A stretch of DNA of 16,910 nt from the NCBI GenBank assembly GCA_964393115.1, contig CAYMST010000089.1:1-16910 (forward strand). Direction: 5' to 3'. The notes under the pieces were generated by a model. That model had not been told where the DNA came from. It saw only the letters and a program-made list of their open reading frames with translations, and ran no database searches. A program made the position numbers and the translations under genes. Each line of letters opens with the position of its first letter. Positions within the stretch are counted from its first letter, which is position 1. This document shows, one piece after another, positions 12,935-16,910 of the stretch. This stretch comes from CAYMST01 sp964393115. GTDB lineage: Bacteria; Bacteroidota; Bacteroidia; Cytophagales; Cyclobacteriaceae.

Positions 12935-13477
12935 ATGAAAGGAATTATTTTTACGAATTTCATCGCACTCGTAGAGGAAAAGTTCGGAATCGAAATCGCC
13001 GAAGGCATTATCTCTGAGTCGTCGCTAGCCTCTGAGGGAGCCTATACGAACGTGGGCACCTATCACCATCAAGAAATCTTCCAACTAGCCAATAGGCTGA
13101 GTGAAAAAACAGGATTAACTCGAGAGCAACTATTTGCCGTATTTGGAGAGCATGTCTTCAAGCTCTTCGTAGCCGGATATCCTCAGTTTTTTCTTGGGGT
13201 AAAAAGTTCTTTCGATTTCTTAATGAATATCGAAGGGTACATCCATGTAGAAGTCAGAAAGCTATACCCTGATGCTGAGCTGCCTACATTTAACACTTCC
13301 CTGCTGTCTCCTACTAAGCTGGAGATGATCTATAAGTCAGAACGGAAAATGGCGGACTTTGCACATGGCCTGATCAAAGGGTGTTTGCAGCATTTTCAAC
13401 AGAATGGGACAATAGCAGTAGAGAAATTAACAGAGCAAGGTGACAAGGTTCGCTTTGTAGTAGAAATAGTAGATTGA
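12935..13477 (+). CDS. H-NOX haem-binding nitric oxide sensor
   Basis: This 180-aa cytoplasmic gas sensor matches the haem NO/oxygen-binding family over its full length. It opens with 'MKGIIFTNFIALVEEKFG'. His104 in 'GYIHVEVRKLYPDAELP' is the proximal haem ligand, and Pro117 in 'LPTF' corresponds to the haem-distorting proline. Tyr133-x-Ser135-x-Arg137 ('YKSER') is the invariant propionate-binding motif. In the Thermoanaerobacter protein the distal tyrosine that stabilises oxygen follows in 'KMYDY'; here the same place reads 'KMADF', so Phe142 replaces it. That predicts NO (and CO) binding without stable oxygen binding. Its stop codon overlaps the kinase ATG by one base, the standard stand-alone H-NOX plus kinase arrangement. 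It is not fused to a cyclase or chemotaxis domain. Confidence 0.95.
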   Translation: MKGIIFTNFIALVEEKFGIEIAEGIISESSLASEGAYTNVGTYHHQEIFQLANRLSEKTGLTREQLFAVFGEHVFKLFVAGYPQFFLGVKSSFDFLMNIEGYIHVEVRKLYPDAELPTFNTSLLSPTKLEMIYKSERKMADFAHGLIKGCLQHFQQNGTIAVEKLTEQGDKVRFVVEIVD

Positions 13478-15966
13478 TGACGGAAATAGAGGCACTCAAA
13501 AAGAAACTTGCTCGCGAGCAGGCAGCACGGATTAAAGCCGAGCAGCTACTTGAAGAGAAGGCTATGGATCTCTATCAAGCCAACGTGCATTTACAAAACT
13601 TAAACAAAAGCCTCGAAAGTAAAATAGATGAACGTACCACACTCATCAAATCATTAATCAAAAACTTACAAGCTGGTGTACTGGTGGAGACCGCCGACAG
13701 AAAGATATACCTGACTAATGAAACATTCTGTCAGTGCTTTAATGTCCCTTTTAGTCCAGAAGAGTTAATCGGGCTAGACTGTTCTGGGTACGCTGAGCGC
13801 ATGAAAGGGATGTTTGCCCATCCCGATGAGTTTGTTTCCCGAATTGATGATCTCTTAGCCTCCCAGGAGGTGGTGGTCAATGAAGAAATAGAGATGGCGG
13901 ATGGACGTATCTTAGAGCGTGACTTCGTGCCTATTTTCGTACAAGGATCATTAAACGCATTTTTCTGGAACTATCGAGATGTCACTGAAAAGAAAAAAGC
14001 GGAGATTACCGTAAAGCGAAGTGAGGAAAAATACCGTGGTATCATTGAAAATATGGAGCTGGGACTGATGGAAGTGGACACCAATCAGCGCATTCAAAAA
14101 GTATACGAGGGATTCTGCGAAATGACCGGCTATAAAGAGGAAGAGCTCATCGGTAAAGACGCGATACGCACCTTTCTACCTTCAGAATTTCAACAGCAGA
14201 TGGCCGAACAGGACAAGCGCCGAAACAATGGTAAAGCTGGCCTCTATGAAATAGAAATGAGGAAGAAAAACGGAGATAAAATATGTGTATTGATATCCGG
14301 AGCACCATTTTATGACTTAGAAGGCAACGTAATTGGTTCAGTGGGTATCCACTACGATATCACGGACCGTAAGCAACTAGAGAAGGAGCTCATTATCGCT
14401 AAAAAAGAAGCCGATTTCGCGAGAAATGCGGAGAAGAAGTTTTTAGCCGATATGAGTCATGAAATTAGAAATCCACTAAACGCCGTGATCGGCATGACCA
14501 ACCTCTTGTATGACACCGAACCAAACTCCGAGCAAATTGAGTACCTAAACGCCATTAAGCATTCGTCGGATATCTTACTTAACATCATCTCTGATGTGTT
14601 GGATATCTCAAAAATTGAAGCCGGTGAAACGCGATATAATCCAATAATGTTCAATTTAAAGGAGTTGTGCGTGGCCATGGCAAATACGTTCAAGCAACGG
14701 GCATCAGAAAAGAATCTAGGGTTTGAGTTTCACTTTGATGAGGGTATTGAAAATAATGTCATCGGTGATCAGACCATTATCAATCAAGTTCTGGTAAACC
14801 TATTGAGCAATGCGCTGAAATTTACGGATAAGGGAAGTATTGGTCTGCATGTACAAACAAAGACAATCAATGAGGACCGTTATGCTGTGGAGTTTGTTGT
14901 TTCTGACACAGGCATTGGCATAAAAGAAGAAAACACCAATCAGATATTTGAGAGCTTCCGTCAAGAAGGCGGGGACACCAAACTTAAGTATGGGGGCACA
15001 GGCTTGGGACTGGCGATTTCTAAAGAACTAGTAAAATTACATAAGGGTAGGATCTGCGTACAAAGCATATATGGTAAAGGATCTGCTTTTACATTAGCGC
15101 TAAACTTACAAAACACCGGGATAAAACCAAGGCCCATTGTTAATCGAATAATAGGAAATCATACGATTCCGCTAGATATTTCTAGAGCATTAATAGTAGA
15201 GGATAATAAGATTAACCAAAATTATTTATCAAAACTTTTATCAAAATGGAATATTAAAAGTAAAATAGCCAATAACGGCCTAGAGGGATTAGAGTACTTC
15301 GAGAAAGACAATTTTGATGTGGTCTTCATGGACATCAGAATGCCTGAAATGGATGGATATGAAGCGGTTATCCGAATGCGGGCCCAAACCCAAAACCCCA
15401 ACTCATCGTTACCTATTATTGCGTTGACTGCCTCAGCTATGGTGGAAGAACGTGATAAGGCGCTGAGACTGGGATTTGATTACCATGTAACCAAACCATT
15501 CTCTCCCGACCAGTTACTCGATGTTTTATTAAAAATCAATCCGAACTTGGAAGCAACCAGCAATAGTGATCAAGCGGTATACAGCTTTAATCCAGCTTTC
15601 GATGCCGATTTATTGGAAGAGTATTATTCCAACGACCTGGACTACATGTTCAATATGTTTGGGATATTTCTAAAAAACACCCCCGGAGATAAGGACCTGC
15701 TAACGCAGCAATTTCATAAAAAGAACTGGAGAGAATTTGGGCGCACCGTGCATAAAATGAAATCCACGTTCTCGATGGTCGGCTTTCCAGATATCACTAA
15801 TCTGTGTGATCATCTGGAGACAAAATCCAGCATCGATTCCGTCACCGAAGAGGAGTTGCTTGGTGATTACCAAAAATTAATTTCAAAAATCGAATGGGGG
15901 TTACCTCTAGTGTCGCGTGAACGGGAAAAAATGTCGAACTTTGTTAACAAAAGACAACCCGTATGA
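13477..15966 (+). CDS. H-NOX-associated hybrid histidine kinase (PAS-PAS-HisKA-HATPase-REC-HPt)
   Basis: This 829-aa cytoplasmic kinase has no membrane helix. It has an N-terminal coiled coil (about residues 1-55), two PAS domains (about 56-172, ending 'YRDVTEKKKAE', and about 182-305, ending 'YDITDRKQLE') and a HisKA domain with phospho-site His328 in 'DMSHEIRNPL'. The HATPase follows, with an N box at Asn445 ('NLLSNALKF'), G1 'DTGIG' (477) and G2 'GGTGLGL' (506-512). The receiver has Asp619 ('VFMDIRMPEMDG') and Lys673. The C-terminal HPt domain has His759 in 'VHKMKSTF'. All relay residues are intact. I chose the ATG at 13477, which overlaps the H-NOX stop codon by one base; a TTG at 13474 is also in frame. 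The sensor input is presumably H-NOX binding in trans, perhaps through the PAS region. Output is His-Asp-His-Asp relay to the next gene's product. Confidence 0.95.
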   Translation: MTEIEALKKKLAREQAARIKAEQLLEEKAMDLYQANVHLQNLNKSLESKIDERTTLIKSLIKNLQAGVLVETADRKIYLTNETFCQCFNVPFSPEELIGLDCSGYAERMKGMFAHPDEFVSRIDDLLASQEVVVNEEIEMADGRILERDFVPIFVQGSLNAFFWNYRDVTEKKKAEITVKRSEEKYRGIIENMELGLMEVDTNQRIQKVYEGFCEMTGYKEEELIGKDAIRTFLPSEFQQQMAEQDKRRNNGKAGLYEIEMRKKNGDKICVLISGAPFYDLEGNVIGSVGIHYDITDRKQLEKELIIAKKEADFARNAEKKFLADMSHEIRNPLNAVIGMTNLLYDTEPNSEQIEYLNAIKHSSDILLNIISDVLDISKIEAGETRYNPIMFNLKELCVAMANTFKQRASEKNLGFEFHFDEGIENNVIGDQTIINQVLVNLLSNALKFTDKGSIGLHVQTKTINEDRYAVEFVVSDTGIGIKEENTNQIFESFRQEGGDTKLKYGGTGLGLAISKELVKLHKGRICVQSIYGKGSAFTLALNLQNTGIKPRPIVNRIIGNHTIPLDISRALIVEDNKINQNYLSKLLSKWNIKSKIANNGLEGLEYFEKDNFDVVFMDIRMPEMDGYEAVIRMRAQTQNPNSSLPIIALTASAMVEERDKALRLGFDYHVTKPFSPDQLLDVLLKINPNLEATSNSDQAVYSFNPAFDADLLEEYYSNDLDYMFNMFGIFLKNTPGDKDLLTQQFHKKNWREFGRTVHKMKSTFSMVGFPDITNLCDHLETKSSIDSVTEEELLGDYQKLISKIEWGLPLVSREREKMSNFVNKRQPV

Positions 15967-16655
15967 AAGCCGTAATAGTTGATGACGAAGAAATGGCCAG
16001 AGAGTCATTACTCATGCTATGTAGCAAAATCAAAGAATTGGATATCCTGGAAGCCTTCAATAATGGACTCGAAGCCTTAGAATTTCTTAAGAACAACAAG
16101 GTGGAGGTGATATTTTTAGATATCGAAATGCCCGATTTTAGCGGCATAGACCTATTAAAAACGTTAAATCAGTCGCCCCAAATCATTTTTACAACTAGTA
16201 AAAAAGACTATGCGGTCGATGCCTTTGAGTTTGAAGCGACAGACTTCATCACTAAGCCTGTTCAACTACCCCGTTTGATAAAGGCGGTAGAAAGAGCAGA
16301 AAAACAACTCGCCTCTATAGAAACTAGTTCAAACGATGAATATGATGAGGTATTTATTCGTGTAGACGGGAAGTACATTAAGCTTGGGGTGATGGATATT
16401 CTATACGTCGAGACACTCGGAGACTACGTTACTTTTAACACCATCGACAACAAGAAATATATCGTGCATTCAACCCTAAAAGGGATGGATAATAAACTCA
16501 ATAGCCGACACTTCGCCAAGGTACATCGCTCCTATATCGTCAATGTCCACTACATCGTGGATATAGAAGAAACGAACTTGGTACTGAAGGATAAGATTAT
16601 CCCAGTCAGCCGTGCGAATAAGGCCACGCTGCTCAGTAAAATAAAAACGGTATAG
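15963..16655 (+). CDS. LytTR-family response regulator
   Basis: This 230-aa DNA-binding response regulator has an N-terminal receiver (about residues 1-118) with the acidic pair D7/D8, phospho-acceptor Asp53 in 'VIFLDIEMPDFSG', the Thr of 'IIFTTSKKDYAVDAF' and the conserved Lys in 'FITKPV'. The C-terminal LytTR domain (about 128-228) is marked by 'VFIRVDGKYIKL', 'ILYVETLGDYVTF' and 'FAKVHRSYIVN'. Its ATG overlaps the kinase stop codon as ATGA, so it is almost certainly translationally coupled and the direct partner of the kinase HPt domain. LytTR proteins usually bind paired direct repeats upstream of extracellular polysaccharide or virulence genes. The EPS operon and the GT2 gene just downstream are the obvious local targets (inference). 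Confidence 0.95.
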   Translation: MKAVIVDDEEMARESLLMLCSKIKELDILEAFNNGLEALEFLKNNKVEVIFLDIEMPDFSGIDLLKTLNQSPQIIFTTSKKDYAVDAFEFEATDFITKPVQLPRLIKAVERAEKQLASIETSSNDEYDEVFIRVDGKYIKLGVMDILYVETLGDYVTFNTIDNKKYIVHSTLKGMDNKLNSRHFAKVHRSYIVNVHYIVDIEETNLVLKDKIIPVSRANKATLLSKIKTV

Positions 16656-16769
16656 GAAACTCCTTCTACAAAAAACGAAATATACCTCCTAAAATCGACA
16701 AGTAACGACCATTTCCGAATAAGCAGCGAATCACATATCGTCCCTTCCTACATTGAAGAAAAAACAACC

Positions 16770-16910
16770 ATGGAAGGAATAATATTCATTTTATGTACGC
16801 TGATTGTGGTCTATACCTACCTGGGGTATGGGATCATATTGTTTTTCTTAAAAAGTCTATGGTCCAAAAAAACAGTTGACACCGCCGTACAACAATGGCC
16901 TACACTATCG
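16770..16910 (+). CDS. Membrane-anchored family 2 glycosyltransferase (5' end only)
   Basis: An ATG at 16770 opens a frame that runs off the right edge after 47 codons. The N-terminal membrane helix 'IIFILCTLIVVYTYLGYGII' and the following 'LFFLKSLW' are characteristic of GT2 enzymes of the cellulose- or poly-GlcNAc-synthase type, in which a YTYxGY motif lies in the first helix. The last residues, 'WPTLS', match the beginning of the catalytic beta strand (usually P-T-[LVI]-[ST]). It follows the LytTR gene by 114 bp in the same orientation, so it is either in that transcript or directly controlled by the regulator. The catalytic domain lies outside the window, so the call rests on the N-terminus alone. 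Confidence 0.65.
   Translation, partial: MEGIIFILCTLIVVYTYLGYGIILFFLKSLWSKKTVDTAVQQWPTLS

Noticed and set aside
12769..13008. 79-codon minus-strand frame overlapping the H-NOX start
   Set aside because: It overlaps a strongly supported gene on the other strand and has no family resemblance or start context.

Overview
The window looks like chromosomal DNA of a marine or soil Bacteroidota, probably a member of the Cytophagales. The pointers are a moderate G+C content, weak or absent Shine-Dalgarno sequences, LytTR and hybrid-kinase signalling, and a Bacteroidota-style capsule/exopolysaccharide (EPS) gene order. No tRNA, rRNA, CRISPR array, transposase or integrase was seen.

Left region, 1 to about 11224, all on the minus strand. 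This is one long Wzx/Wzy-type EPS operon. In transcription order it holds a single-domain response regulator, an initiating sugar-phosphate transferase, a short TolC-like outer-membrane-type protein, a Wzz/Wzc-like chain-length protein whose cytoplasmic kinase-like domain has lost its Walker motifs, a membrane GT2 glycosyltransferase, a candidate 24-codon small ORF, a Wzy-like polymerase, a SAM methyltransferase, two related GT4 glycosyltransferases, and a Wzx-like flippase that runs off the left edge. No Wza-type outer-membrane export protein is visible.

Middle, 11225 to 12934. The upstream region of the EPS operon contains two separate direct-repeat pairs with periods of 20 and 21 bp. It also holds a possible small membrane ORF on the plus strand and a strong bidirectional stem-loop terminator. 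Next comes a lone minus-strand gene for a small STAS/SpoIIAA-like protein. A 514-bp divergent intergenic region follows, with a 50-bp nested dyad almost exactly at its midpoint and several smaller hairpins.

Right region, 12935 to 16910, plus strand. A tightly overlapping three-gene operon encodes an H-NOX haem protein (predicted nitric oxide sensor), a PAS-PAS-HisKA-HATPase-REC-HPt hybrid kinase and a LytTR response regulator. It is followed 114 bp later by the start of another membrane GT2 glycosyltransferase, so the NO sensor is flanked on both sides by polysaccharide genes.

Working model (inference): NO binds H-NOX, which alters kinase activity. Phosphate passes His328 to Asp619 to His759 and then to the LytTR regulator, and perhaps also to the single-domain regulator heading the EPS operon. 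EPS synthesis is thereby tuned to nitric oxide. The paired direct repeats upstream of the EPS operon are candidate LytTR operators. NO control of biofilm through H-NOX kinases is known in Proteobacteria; this direct LytTR/EPS arrangement is the part most worth testing.
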